Assembly (NCBI RefSeq): GCF_003335085.1
Contig: NZ_QPEJ01000018.1
Span: 1-64,000, forward strand
Source of the DNA: Polaribacter sp. WD7
GTDB taxonomy: Bacteria; Bacteroidota; Bacteroidia; Flavobacteriales; Flavobacteriaceae
Length of the DNA stretch: 64,000 nt
Direction of reading: 5' to 3'
The first letter of the stretch is position 1. Every line of letters begins with the position of its first letter. The position numbers and the translations under genes are program-made. Shown in pieces: positions 43,452 through 52,223 of the stretch. Under the pieces are notes generated by a model that searched no databases, had not been told where the DNA came from, and saw only the letters and a list, made by a program, of their open reading frames with translations.

Positions 43452-44345
43452 TTTATCTTTTTTAATAGAGGTAATTATAATTCCTATGATAACTAGTAAT
43501 GCTCCGAAAAACTGAATTAGGCTAAGTTCTTCACCCAAGAAAAATGAAGCTAAAATTATCGTAGAAATAGGACCAATACCTGCTACTATTGCAAAATTTG
43601 AAGAACTAATCATTTTTATAGAAGTGCTTACTAAAAAAGAAGGAATTACAGTTGCAAAAATTGCAATTAAAAGTCCTAAACCATAGACTTGCCAAGGTAG
43701 AGCAAACAAGTCTGTTTCATTTATAAAACTATAATGAATAAATACTGAGAAACAGGAAACCAACATTGCATAAGCTGTAAATTTTACAACACCAAATTTA
43801 GGAATTAACCATCCGCTACCTACCAAATAAGATGCGTAGGTTATTGCGCTTAACAGTACAAAAAAACCTCCTAAGTAAATATTGTTCCCAGAAATTTCAA
43901 TTTCATTAGAAAAAGCAATGATGATGCCCAAATAAGATAAAAAAATTGCTATTGTTTGATTTTTTGATATCGGTTGTTGCAAAAACAGCCTATTAAGTAT
44001 AATCACTATTGTAGGATAGACAAATAAAATGATTCTTTCTAGACTAGCTTTAATATATTTTAATCCAACAAAATCAAAATAACTTGCTAAATAATACCCA
44101 ACCAAACCAAAAAAAACTACCCATGCATAATCTATTTTCTTTATGAGAATATTATTCGTTTCTTTACTATACAATAAGGCAATTACAGCGTAAAAAGGGA
44201 AAGAAAACAACATTCTAAGCAATAATATAGTAATAGAATCTACATTATATTTGTAGGCCAGCTTTACCATAACTGCTTTAGAAGAAAAAAGAACAACACC
44301 AATTACCCCCAATAAAATACCAATCCAAAACCGTTTTTCTTTCAT
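43446..44345 (-). CDS. EamA/DMT family transporter
   Basis: A 299-residue protein with ten hydrophobic helices in two five-helix halves, typical of drug/metabolite transporters. Recognisable pieces are LLGVIGVVLFSSKAVMVKLA and the second-repeat VVAGIGPISTIILASFFLGE-like segment. The substrate cannot be assigned; amino acids, nucleosides or related metabolites are common. It lies 69 bp after (in minus orientation) the yraN gene and is convergent with the TlpA-like gene. Confidence 0.85.
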   Translation of the reverse strand: MKEKRFWIGILLGVIGVVLFSSKAVMVKLAYKYNVDSITILLLRMLFSFPFYAVIALLYSKETNNILIKKIDYAWVVFFGLVGYYLASYFDFVGLKYIKASLERIILFVYPTIVIILNRLFLQQPISKNQTIAIFLSYLGIIIAFSNEIEISGNNIYLGGFFVLLSAITYASYLVGSGWLIPKFGVVKFTAYAMLVSCFSVFIHYSFINETDLFALPWQVYGLGLLIAIFATVIPSFLVSTSIKMISSSNFAIVAGIGPISTIILASFFLGEELSLIQFFGALLVIIGIIITSIKKDKL

Positions 44346-44414
44346 TACTTAAAAATACCAATTGGTAAAGCGTTAGCTTATCTAATAAACATAGAATTAC
44401 GATACCTAAGCCAC

Positions 44415-44774
44415 TTAAAAATGCAAAAAGGCATCTTTTATGTGTTCAATTTTTGTTTCTTTTTTATTTGTAATAATGGCAATAATGTCAAAACGAACCT
44501 CAACATCTAAATCTCTTTCTACAACATAATTATCTATTGCAGAAAGTAATAGTTTTATTTTTTTGGGATTTACAAACTCTTCTGGTTTTCCAAAATAAAC
44601 GCTGCTTCTTGTCTTCACTTCAATTACACAAAGTAGATTTTTTTTCTGTGCAATAATATCTACTTCTGCTTTAAGGTATCTATAGTTCTTTTCAAGAATT
44701 ACATAGTCTTTTTTAAGTAAAAAATCTGTAGCCAGTTGTTCTCCTTTTTTTCCTAATTCATTGTGTTGTGCCAT
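44415..44774 (-). CDS. YraN family (UPF0102) endonuclease-like protein
   Basis: A 119-residue protein with the UPF0102 signature: ELGKKGEQLATDFLLKKDYV then ILEKNYRYLKAEVDIIAQ and CVIEVKTRSS. These match the restriction-endonuclease-like fold metal site (E, D, ExK), suggesting a Holliday-junction-resolvase-related nuclease. Its cellular job is not settled. It lies upstream of eamA on the same strand. Confidence 0.9.
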   Translation of the reverse strand: MAQHNELGKKGEQLATDFLLKKDYVILEKNYRYLKAEVDIIAQKKNLLCVIEVKTRSSVYFGKPEEFVNPKKIKLLLSAIDNYVVERDLDVEVRFDIIAIITNKKETKIEHIKDAFLHF

Positions 44775-44935
44775 AATGTTAATGTATAAAAAAAATGTGT
44801 ATTCCTTTTACATTTATATTTCTTATTTAATTCTTTAAAATTGTATTTACAAAATAGAATAACTATCATACAGAAGTAAAATAAGAACTTGTAGATAATA
44901 ATGATTTTAGTACTTTTAAAATCAAATTATATGTA

Positions 44936-45832
44936 ATGTCAACCACAAAAAAAACCTTTCTTTTTTACTGTTTTTCTGTATGTTATTTTTTCTGTTTTGC
45001 GCAAAAAAACAACAATATTTATGAACCTTTTTTAAGTCAAAAAGACAGAAGTTTTCCTTTTTTAGTATTTAGTCCTACAGACAATAGTAGTGTGTTTACT
45101 GTAAAACCAAATTTGGCTAAAACCGCAAGCGGATTTCAATTCAATTCCTATAAAGTTTTGGTAAATCTAAAGGTAAACGTCTTTAAAAAACTATACACTA
45201 AAGGTAATTTTCAATTAGCAGTTAGTGGTCTTATAGACAATCAATTTGTGTTTCGTGAAGAACGTTCAGAAAGATTTAGTGGCATAACACATTCTTTGTT
45301 TAATACAGATTATTTTTTATATCTGCATAATGATTTTGTATTGAATGAACGTAACTTTTTACGCATCAATTTATTCCACAGATCATCACACTTAGGTGAT
45401 GATTTTCTACTGAAAAATGAATTCACCACAATTACCAATCCAGATTATTGGGCAAATGACCCAAGTAATTATGAAACTATAGAAGTATTATATGCTTTTA
45501 ACACAAAAAATATAGGGGTATACACAGGTGTATCTTATATTATTAGAACAGATAGCAATCGTAAAAAATTGACCTTACAAACAGGTGGTGTTTTTAAAAA
45601 TTTTAGGTCTCAAAGTAAGTTTTGGCAAAGAGTTTTTATAGGATATGATGTTCGTTTTTTAGAAAACAATAATTTTAATGCTGATTTTAATGGAGGAATT
45701 GGCTATGCTTTTAGAAATAATAACAGTTTACGTTTAGAATACTACAATGGCCACCTACCCTACAGCAGGTTAGAAAGAGAAGTAAAAACAAGTTGGGTTT
45801 CTTTGGCTTATTATTACAATTTAGAATTGTAA
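44936..45832 (+). CDS. Outer-membrane protein, DUF1207-like
   Basis: A 298-residue protein with a signal peptide ending FCFAQ. The rest alternates hydrophobic and aromatic residues as in an outer-membrane beta-barrel and ends in YYYNLEL. The segment NLFHRSSHLGDDFLLKNEF recalls the conserved SSHLGDE motif of DUF1207 proteins, although it is shorter than I recall for that family. The function is unknown. It is convergent with an LD-carboxypeptidase gene. Confidence 0.55.
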   Translation: MSTTKKTFLFYCFSVCYFFCFAQKNNNIYEPFLSQKDRSFPFLVFSPTDNSSVFTVKPNLAKTASGFQFNSYKVLVNLKVNVFKKLYTKGNFQLAVSGLIDNQFVFREERSERFSGITHSLFNTDYFLYLHNDFVLNERNFLRINLFHRSSHLGDDFLLKNEFTTITNPDYWANDPSNYETIEVLYAFNTKNIGVYTGVSYIIRTDSNRKKLTLQTGGVFKNFRSQSKFWQRVFIGYDVRFLENNNFNADFNGGIGYAFRNNNSLRLEYYNGHLPYSRLEREVKTSWVSLAYYYNLEL

Positions 45833-45833
45833 T

Positions 45834-46817
45834 TTACGTTTCAAACTCTAAAGTTACCTCATTCTCATTTATAGACAACTGAGCTCTTCTTCCAAAAATT
45901 AAAGATCTGTTATCTGCTTCATGACCCGCAGGAAAATCAAATATAACAGGAATATTATTGGGCAAAACATCTAAAATTAATTGCTCTATAGATGATCCCC
46001 ATTTTGTAGAATTTTTTTTGATAGATGACATGTTTCCTACAATAACAGCATTTACATTTTTAAAATACCCTGCTCTTTTTAAGCTTTGCAACATTCTGTC
46101 TATTGAATATTTATATTCGCCAATTTCCTCAATAAACAAAATTTTTCCATCTGTGTTTAACTGGCTTTTAGACCCTAACATTGAGGTTAAAATGGCTAAA
46201 TTTCCTCCAATAATTTGTCCACTTACCTCACCTTTTCTGTTGTATTTTGAGGAAGTAATTGTATAGCTTAGTTTCTCACCAAAAAGCGCACTTTTGAAAC
46301 TTGAAATGGTTTCAATAATTTCTTGAGGATTACCTTCCAAACTGGTTGCCATCATTCCATGAATGGTTTCTACTCCTAAATTATGAATATGATTGTGAAA
46401 AGCAGTAATATCTGAATACCCAATAATCCATTTTGGATGCTTTAAAAATTGAGAATACGCCAATTTGTCTAAAATTCTCACAGATCCATAACCACCTCTT
46501 GCAGCCCAAATAGCTTTAATGTTTGTGTTATTTAACGCTTGCTGAAAATCTGCTGCTCTTTCTGCATCTGTACCCGAAAAATGATGCTCTTGCTGAAACA
46601 TATTTTTACCTAAAGCAACATGTAGCCCCCAACTTTCTGCTAATTTTTTGGCTTTCAAAATTACAAGTTTTCTGCTTGGTTTTAAAATTCCTGCTGGTGC
46701 TAGAATTACAATACTATCTCCCTTTTGTAAATAGGGTGGTTTTATTTGTTGTTTTTGTGCCGTTACAGATGGTAAAATCATCAGTAAAAAGCCATACAAA
46801 AGGAAGTACTTTTTCAA
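45834..46817 (-). CDS. LD-carboxypeptidase (S66 family)
   Basis: A 327-residue exported S66 peptidase with a signal peptide (LPSVTAQ). The catalytic triad is visible: nucleophile in RGGYGSVR (Ser112), Glu230 in LFIEEIGE and His299 in PAGHE. It removes terminal D-Ala from peptidoglycan tetrapeptides or related peptides. Unlike the cytoplasmic LdcA of E. coli this one is exported, as is frequent in Bacteroidota. It is divergent from metG. Confidence 0.85.
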   Translation of the reverse strand: MKKYFLLYGFLLMILPSVTAQKQQIKPPYLQKGDSIVILAPAGILKPSRKLVILKAKKLAESWGLHVALGKNMFQQEHHFSGTDAERAADFQQALNNTNIKAIWAARGGYGSVRILDKLAYSQFLKHPKWIIGYSDITAFHNHIHNLGVETIHGMMATSLEGNPQEIIETISSFKSALFGEKLSYTITSSKYNRKGEVSGQIIGGNLAILTSMLGSKSQLNTDGKILFIEEIGEYKYSIDRMLQSLKRAGYFKNVNAVIVGNMSSIKKNSTKWGSSIEQLILDVLPNNIPVIFDFPAGHEADNRSLIFGRRAQLSINENEVTLEFET

Positions 46818-46950
46818 AATAAGTTTAATTTCTAATAGTTAAAAATCTAAAAATAGAATATTGGTAAATGTATTTATTTTCAGTGGTTTTAAAAAATTGC
46901 TTTTTCGTACTTTTGCTGTTCAAAAATCAGTCCACAAAATAGAGAAACGC

Positions 46951-49032
46951 ATGAGTGCACCAAAAAGATACACAATTACTTCAGCATTACCTTACACTAA
47001 TGGTCCAATTCATATAGGCCATTTAGCAGGTGTTTACGTTCCTGCAGATATTTATGCTCGTTATTTACGTGGTATTGGTAAAGATGTTGCTTTTATTGGA
47101 GGTTCTGATGAGCATGGAGTTGCCATACCTATGAGGGCTAAAAAAGAAGGTGTTTCTCCTAAAGACATTATAGATAAGTATCATACTATTATTAAAAAAT
47201 CATTTGAAGATTTCGGGATTTCTTTTGACAACTATTCTCGTACATCTGCAGAAATTCATCATAAAACTGCATCAGAATTTTTTACAAAATTATATAATGA
47301 TGGTGAGTTTGTAGAAGAAGTTACAGCACAGTTGTATGATGCAGAAGCAGATCAGTTTTTGGCTGATAGATTTGTTGTAGGTACTTGCCCAAAATGTGGT
47401 TTTGAAGAAAGCTACGGAGATCAATGTGAAAACTGTGGAACATCTCATAACGCCACAGATTTAATTAACCCAAAATCTGCAATTACAGGTAATGTGCCAA
47501 CTGTAAAAGAAACCAAACACTGGTTTTTACCTTTAGATAAGCACGAAGCTTTTTTAAGAGAATGGATTTTAGAAGGGCATAAAAAAGATTGGAAACCTAA
47601 TGTTTACGGACAAGTAAAAAGTTGGGTTGAAGATGGTTTGCGTCCAAGAGCTGTAACCAGAGATTTAGATTGGGGAATTCCTGTTCCTGTTGAAGGTGCA
47701 GAGGGTAAAGTGTTGTATGTTTGGTTTGATGCGCCAATTGGATATATTTCATCAACCAAAGAATGGGCGGCAAGAGAAGGTAAAAATTGGGAAGATTATT
47801 GGAAAAAAGACGATACCAAAATGGTACACTTTATTGGTAAAGACAATATTGTGTTTCATTGTATCATTTTTCCATCAATGTTAAAAGCACATGGTGATTA
47901 TATTTTGCCAGAAAACGTACCTGCCAATGAGTTTTTAAATTTAGAAGGCAATAAATTATCAACTTCTAAAAACTGGGCAGTTTGGTTGCATGAGTATTTA
48001 GAAGAATTTCCAAATCAGCAAGATGTCTTACGTTATACCTTAACAGCAAATGCACCAGAAAGTAAAGACAATGATTTTACTTGGAAAGATTTTCAAGCAA
48101 AAAACAACAACGAATTGGTTGCTATTTTTGGTAATTTTATCAATAGAGTTGTAGTTTTAACTAATAAATACTACTCGGGAATTGTTCCAGCTCCAAATAA
48201 CTTTTCAGAAGTTGATGAAGATGTTTTAGCTGCTGTAAAAGAATTTCCAAACACAATTGGTAAATCTATAGAGAGGTACCGTTTTAGAGAAGCTTCTCAA
48301 GAATTAATAAATTTAGCTAGACTTGGAAATAAATATTTGGCAGACGAAGAACCTTGGAAAGTAATTAAAGTTGATGAAGAGCGTGTAAAAACGATTATGT
48401 ATGTGGCACTGCAAATTGCAACTGCTTTAGCGGTTGTTTCTGAACCTTTTATTCCATTTACATCAACAAAGTTAAAATCAATTTTAAATGTCAGTTCGAG
48501 TGATTCGACAAAGGAGAATCGTATCGAGAACTCTTGGAACGACGTTACCCAAAAAGATATATTAATTCCTGCAGGTCATCAAATCAATAAAGCAGAATTG
48601 CTATTCTCAAAAATTGAAGACAAAACCATTGATGCTCAATTGGCAAAATTAGAAGCTACCAAATTGTCTAATGAACAAGAAAATAAGGTTGTAGAGCCTC
48701 AAAAAGAAACAATAGAGTTTGATGATTTTACAAAATTAGACATTAGAATTGGTACTATTTTAGAAGCAGAAAAAGTAGCTAAAACCAAAAAGTTATTAAA
48801 ACTTAAGGTTAATGTGGGTATAGATACAAGAACTATTGTTTCTGGTATTGCAGAAAGTTTTTCTCCTAAAGATATTATAGGGCAACAAGTTTCTGTTTTA
48901 GTAAATTTAGCACCTAGAAAAATAAGAGGAGTAGAAAGTCAGGGTATGATTTTAATGACAGATACTCCTGATGGAAAATTGGCTTTTATAGAACCTGAAA
49001 AAATGGTTAAAGATGGGCAACAGGTAAGTTAA
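46951..49032 (+). CDS. metG: Methionine-tRNA ligase with in-frame repeat insertion
   Basis: A 693-residue class I synthetase, start [15 protein letters not shown] at 46951. HIGH is at residues 21-24, the zinc knuckle is [18 protein letters not shown], and KLSTSK serves as KMSKS. The C-terminal EMAP-II/Trbp111-like tRNA-binding domain is at about 595-693 ([20 protein letters not shown]). At about residues 514-527 a segment [14 protein letters not shown] interrupts an otherwise familiar ILN...SWNDV region; its DNA is a dispersed palindromic repeat (48490-48532). The reading frame is kept, and the segment sits in the linker before the tRNA-binding domain. It overlaps the next gene by 1 bp. Confidence 0.95.
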   Translation: MSAPKRYTITSALPYTNGPIHIGHLAGVYVPADIYARYLRGIGKDVAFIGGSDEHGVAIPMRAKKEGVSPKDIIDKYHTIIKKSFEDFGISFDNYSRTSAEIHHKTASEFFTKLYNDGEFVEEVTAQLYDAEADQFLADRFVVGTCPKCGFEESYGDQCENCGTSHNATDLINPKSAITGNVPTVKETKHWFLPLDKHEAFLREWILEGHKKDWKPNVYGQVKSWVEDGLRPRAVTRDLDWGIPVPVEGAEGKVLYVWFDAPIGYISSTKEWAAREGKNWEDYWKKDDTKMVHFIGKDNIVFHCIIFPSMLKAHGDYILPENVPANEFLNLEGNKLSTSKNWAVWLHEYLEEFPNQQDVLRYTLTANAPESKDNDFTWKDFQAKNNNELVAIFGNFINRVVVLTNKYYSGIVPAPNNFSEVDEDVLAAVKEFPNTIGKSIERYRFREASQELINLARLGNKYLADEEPWKVIKVDEERVKTIMYVALQIATALAVVSEPFIPFTSTKLKSILNVSSSDSTKENRIENSWNDVTQKDILIPAGHQINKAELLFSKIEDKTIDAQLAKLEATKLSNEQENKVVEPQKETIEFDDFTKLDIRIGTILEAEKVAKTKKLLKLKVNVGIDTRTIVSGIAESFSPKDIIGQQVSVLVNLAPRKIRGVESQGMILMTDTPDGKLAFIEPEKMVKDGQQVS
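48490..48532 (+). repeat. Dispersed palindromic repeat inside metG
   Basis: The segment GTCAGTTCGAGTGATTCGAC ... GAATCGTATCGAGAACT is a copy of the repeat also seen at 21477-21531, 21550-21596 (minus) and 33536-33585. It can fold as a hairpin (TTCGAGTGATTC with GAATCGTATCGAGAA). It is translated in frame as about 14 residues of metG. Confidence 0.65.
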
Positions 49033-49934
49033 TGCTAAAAATAGCATACCATCCTATATACAAACACCCATTACCAAAAGGACATCGCTTCCCAATGGAA
49101 AAATATGATTTGTTACCGCAACAGTTGTTGTATGAAGGAACATGCAATTCAGAAAATTTTTTTGAACCAAAAATTCCAAATAACAAACATTTTTTCTCGG
49201 TTCATGATCCAGAATATTTCTTTGAATTGTTAAACATTACCCTGCCCCAAAAAGCAGCAAGAAAAATTGGTTTTCCGCTATCTGAAGTTCTTATAGAACG
49301 AGAAATGATAATTGCAGACGGCACAATAAAAGCTTCAGAATTTGCACTACAATACGGTATTGCCATGAACATAGCTGGAGGTACGCATCATGCTTTTTCT
49401 AATAGAGGAGAAGCTTTTTGCATGTTAAATGATCAGGCAATTGGGGCAAAATATCTACAAAACAAAGGTCTGGTTAGTAAAGTGCTTGTTGTAGACTTAG
49501 ATGTACATCAAGGAAACGGAACTGCAGAAATTTTTGGAAATGACAGTTCTGTATTTACATTTTCTATGCATGGAAAAAGCAATTATCCTTTTGTAAAAGA
49601 AAAATCTGACTTAGATATTGCCTTAGAAAACAATACAAAAGATGATAAATACTTATCTACTTTAAAAAATACATTACCTAAATTGATTCTTAAAGAAAAA
49701 CCAGATTTTATCTACTATTTATGTGGTGTAGACGTCTTAGAAACCGATAAATTAGGAAAACTAGCACTAACTATAGAAGGTTGTAAAGAGAGAGATTATT
49801 TTGTATTACAAACTTGTTTTAATAACAAAATACCTGTAATGTGTTCTATGGGCGGTGGCTATTCTAAAGATATTAATATTATTGTAAATGCACATGCAAA
49901 CACCTTTAGATTAGCTCAAGAAATATACTTTTAA
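49032..49934 (+). CDS. Histone deacetylase family protein
   Basis: A 300-residue zinc hydrolase of the class I/II deacetylase-acetoin utilisation superfamily. Motifs: GGTHHAF (His119, His120), the zinc ligands in VVDLDVHQGNGT (Asp157, His159) and the third zinc aspartate in YLCGVDVLETDKLG (Asp234), followed by a glycine-rich SMGGGYS with the transition-state tyrosine. The bacterial substrates are often acetylated small molecules or acetyl-lysine proteins. It starts within the metG stop (TAATG). Confidence 0.85.
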   Translation: MLKIAYHPIYKHPLPKGHRFPMEKYDLLPQQLLYEGTCNSENFFEPKIPNNKHFFSVHDPEYFFELLNITLPQKAARKIGFPLSEVLIEREMIIADGTIKASEFALQYGIAMNIAGGTHHAFSNRGEAFCMLNDQAIGAKYLQNKGLVSKVLVVDLDVHQGNGTAEIFGNDSSVFTFSMHGKSNYPFVKEKSDLDIALENNTKDDKYLSTLKNTLPKLILKEKPDFIYYLCGVDVLETDKLGKLALTIEGCKERDYFVLQTCFNNKIPVMCSMGGGYSKDINIIVNAHANTFRLAQEIYF

Positions 49935-50151
49935 TGCCTCATAAGGAGTTTATCTTACATTTCATCGAATTTTCTAACTTCTCATTTATTATTTATCTAA
50001 TTTTGTGATATCAACTAAACTAAATAAGTTTATTTCTTTTAAGCTCGTAAAAATATTTTTCTCTGAAATACATCAACTTTATTATCGTATGAGTTAAAAA
50101 GTTAATAAGATTTAAACTTATTTTGAGTGAACAAAATTATAGTTATCAATT

Positions 50152-50610
50152 ATGAAAAAAATTCTAATACTAGTCCTAACTGCTACACTGTTTTCTTGTG
50201 GAGCAACAAAAACCCTAAAAACAAAAAAGAAAACCATAAAAGGAAATTGGACCTTATCAAAAATTACCTACAGTAAAACCGGTAATTATAATGTTACTTT
50301 TTTTGGTGATGCCAGCAAAGATTGTTTAGAAGGTAGCTCTTGGAAATTTGTACCAAACAACAACAGTGGTGTGTATACTATTAATGAATCTGGTTGTGTA
50401 GCCGGAGAAAGAGAATTTATCTTTGTCATTCAAGAAATAGATGCCAATTCTGGTTACTACGATTTTATGTTGAAACCAAAAAATAATGAAGGCAATTTAG
50501 GCTACAGAATAGATTTAAAAGAATTGACAGAAACGGAAATGTTATGGAGACAAAAAATCATTATAGACGGAACTCCATTTTTAATAAATATGAATTTTAC
50601 AAAACAATAA
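50152..50610 (+). CDS. Lipocalin family lipoprotein
   Basis: A 152-residue lipoprotein (TLFSC, Cys16). A lipocalin-like barrel is indicated by KGNWTLSKITYSKTGNYNVT near the start, followed by SSWKFVPNNNSGVYTI and alternating strands. It fits a common Bacteroidota lipocalin-like domain family that lies beside OmpA-type proteins. It is 1 bp from the following ompA-like gene, so the two are one operon, perhaps for cell-envelope stability. Confidence 0.8.
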   Translation: MKKILILVLTATLFSCGATKTLKTKKKTIKGNWTLSKITYSKTGNYNVTFFGDASKDCLEGSSWKFVPNNNSGVYTINESGCVAGEREFIFVIQEIDANSGYYDFMLKPKNNEGNLGYRIDLKELTETEMLWRQKIIIDGTPFLINMNFTKQ

Positions 50611-50611
50611 G

Positions 50612-51319
50612 ATGAGAAAAACAATAAACAAAATAAGTATAGTTGCATTAGCTCTATTAGTTACAGTTTCTTTTAGCAGCTGTGAAGCAACTAAAAATGC
50701 AAATAACAAACAAAAAGGTGCTGTAATTGGTGCCGGTGCTGGTGCTCTTTTAGGGGCTATTATTGGTAACAATGTAGGTAACGGTAAAAACAGTAAAATT
50801 GGCGCCGTTATTGGTGGCGTTGTTGGTGGTGGCGCTGGAGTTTTAATTGGTAAAAAAATGGACGACCAAGCTAAGAAAATTGAAACTGAAGTACCTGGAG
50901 CTGAAGTAGAAAGAGTAGACGATGGTATTGTAGTTACTTTTGATGAAAATAGTGGTGTTTATTTTGATACTAACAAATCTGATATTAATGCAAAGTCTAA
51001 AGCAAATCTAGATAAACTAGCTAAGGTTTTCTTAGAATTTCCTGATACTAAAATTGTAGTTGTTGGGCATACAGATAGTTCTGGTAGAGATGATTACAAC
51101 TTAATTTTATCAGAAAAGAGAGCAAAATCAGTTACTGCGTATTTAATCAATGATGGTGTGGCAGAAAGCAGGTTTGAAACGCTTTGGTATGGAGAAACAA
51201 AACCAAAATATGACAACACTACAGCAGAAGGAAGGGCAAAAAACAGAAGAGTAAATTTAGCCATTGTACCTAACGAAAAAATGGTAAAAGAAGCTAAAGT
51301 AGAAGCCAACAAACAATAA
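50612..51319 (+). CDS. OmpA family lipoprotein with glycine zipper
   Basis: A 235-residue lipoprotein (SFSSC, Cys24). Residues 35-85 are a glycine zipper (VIGAGAGALLGAIIGNNVGN; IGAVIGGVVGGGAGVLIGKK) that can insert in membranes, followed by a peptidoglycan-binding OmpA domain (VYFDTNKSDINAKSKANLDK; VVVGHTDSSGRDDYNLILSE; EKRAKSVTAYLI). It anchors the outer membrane to the cell wall. A terminator hairpin follows at 51346. Confidence 0.9.
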   Translation: MRKTINKISIVALALLVTVSFSSCEATKNANNKQKGAVIGAGAGALLGAIIGNNVGNGKNSKIGAVIGGVVGGGAGVLIGKKMDDQAKKIETEVPGAEVERVDDGIVVTFDENSGVYFDTNKSDINAKSKANLDKLAKVFLEFPDTKIVVVGHTDSSGRDDYNLILSEKRAKSVTAYLINDGVAESRFETLWYGETKPKYDNTTAEGRAKNRRVNLAIVPNEKMVKEAKVEANKQ

Positions 51320-51345
51320 CATTTTACAGTATTTATTTAAATCTC

Positions 51346-51374
51346 AAAGAGCCATTTTAAAATGGCTCTTTTTT
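51346..51374 (+). terminator. Terminator after the ompA-like gene
   Basis: AAGAGCCATTTT (51347-51358) and AAAATGGCTCTT (51359-51370) form a perfect stem followed by a T run. A clear Rho-independent terminator. Confidence 0.8.
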
Positions 51375-51466
51375 GGGTACAAAACTTTCTATCAAGCTAA
51401 AAAATAAAGCTTTTACCAAATATGCTTTTATTTTAGCTTTTCATTTAAAAATAGTATTTTTAAACA

Positions 51467-52132
51467 ATGGACTTTTACGATTTTAAAAATGCTTTTTTAA
51501 TAGGTTTTTTCATGGCTTTTATGATTGGTCCTGTTTTTTTTATGCTCTTACAAACTAGTATTTTAAAAGGGGCAAGAGCAGCTGTTGTTTTTGATTTTGG
51601 TGTTGTTTTAGGAGATATCTGCTTTATTTTAATTGCTTATTTTGGTAGTAAAACATTACTAGAAAAAATTAAAGATGATCCAAGATTATTTTTTATTGGG
51701 GGTTTGGTGCTTATTGTTTATGGACTTATTACTTATTTTGATAAACAAAACAAAAAAGAAGCTCTTGAATCTGCCAAAATTTTAGAAGTTCCTATAAAAA
51801 ACAATTACGTAAAATTATTTTTTAAAGGTTTCTTTTTAAATTTTATCAATGTGGGCGTTTTAGCGGGTTGGCTTGGTATAGTTGTAGTTGTTGGACCTAC
51901 TTTAGACATGAATCCGAAGTACATACTTTGGTATTTTGCTACCGTAGTTACGAGCTATATAATTACGGATTTTGCTAAAATTTTACTAGCAAAGCAGCTT
52001 AAAAAAAAAATGACTCCTTTGGTTATTTATAGATTAAAGAGAATTATGGGGATAATTTTAATAGTCTGTGGCGTTTTTTTAATGCTTAAAGGATTTATTC
52101 CCAATGAAAAAATCGATAATTTAATGTATTAA
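51467..52132 (+). CDS. LysE family transporter
   Basis: A 221-residue membrane protein with about six helices. The opening FLIGFFMAFMIGPVFFMLLQTSI matches the LysE/RhtB signature. These proteins export amino acids such as lysine, homoserine or threonine. No regulator is adjacent. A bidirectional terminator lies after it at 52173. Confidence 0.9.
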   Translation: MDFYDFKNAFLIGFFMAFMIGPVFFMLLQTSILKGARAAVVFDFGVVLGDICFILIAYFGSKTLLEKIKDDPRLFFIGGLVLIVYGLITYFDKQNKKEALESAKILEVPIKNNYVKLFFKGFFLNFINVGVLAGWLGIVVVVGPTLDMNPKYILWYFATVVTSYIITDFAKILLAKQLKKKMTPLVIYRLKRIMGIILIVCGVFLMLKGFIPNEKIDNLMY

Positions 52133-52172
52133 TCGTCTTTTAAAATTAAGCATACTTAACAAGTATCATAAC

Positions 52173-52203
52173 AAAAAAGCGAGGTTAAAAACCTCGCTTT
52201 TTT
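52173..52203. terminator. Bidirectional terminator between lysE and the M1 peptidase gene
   Basis: AAAAAAGCGAGGTT pairs with AACCTCGCTTTTTT around a short A-rich loop; A and T runs on both sides let it stop transcription of both convergent genes. Confidence 0.8.
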
Positions 52204-52223
52204 GTTTATTAAAAATAAGTTTA

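Noticed and set aside
49935-50151. The 217-bp gap between the HDAC-like and lipocalin genes, checked for small genes or RNAs
   Set aside because: Only AT-rich sequence without convincing structure or frame was seen.
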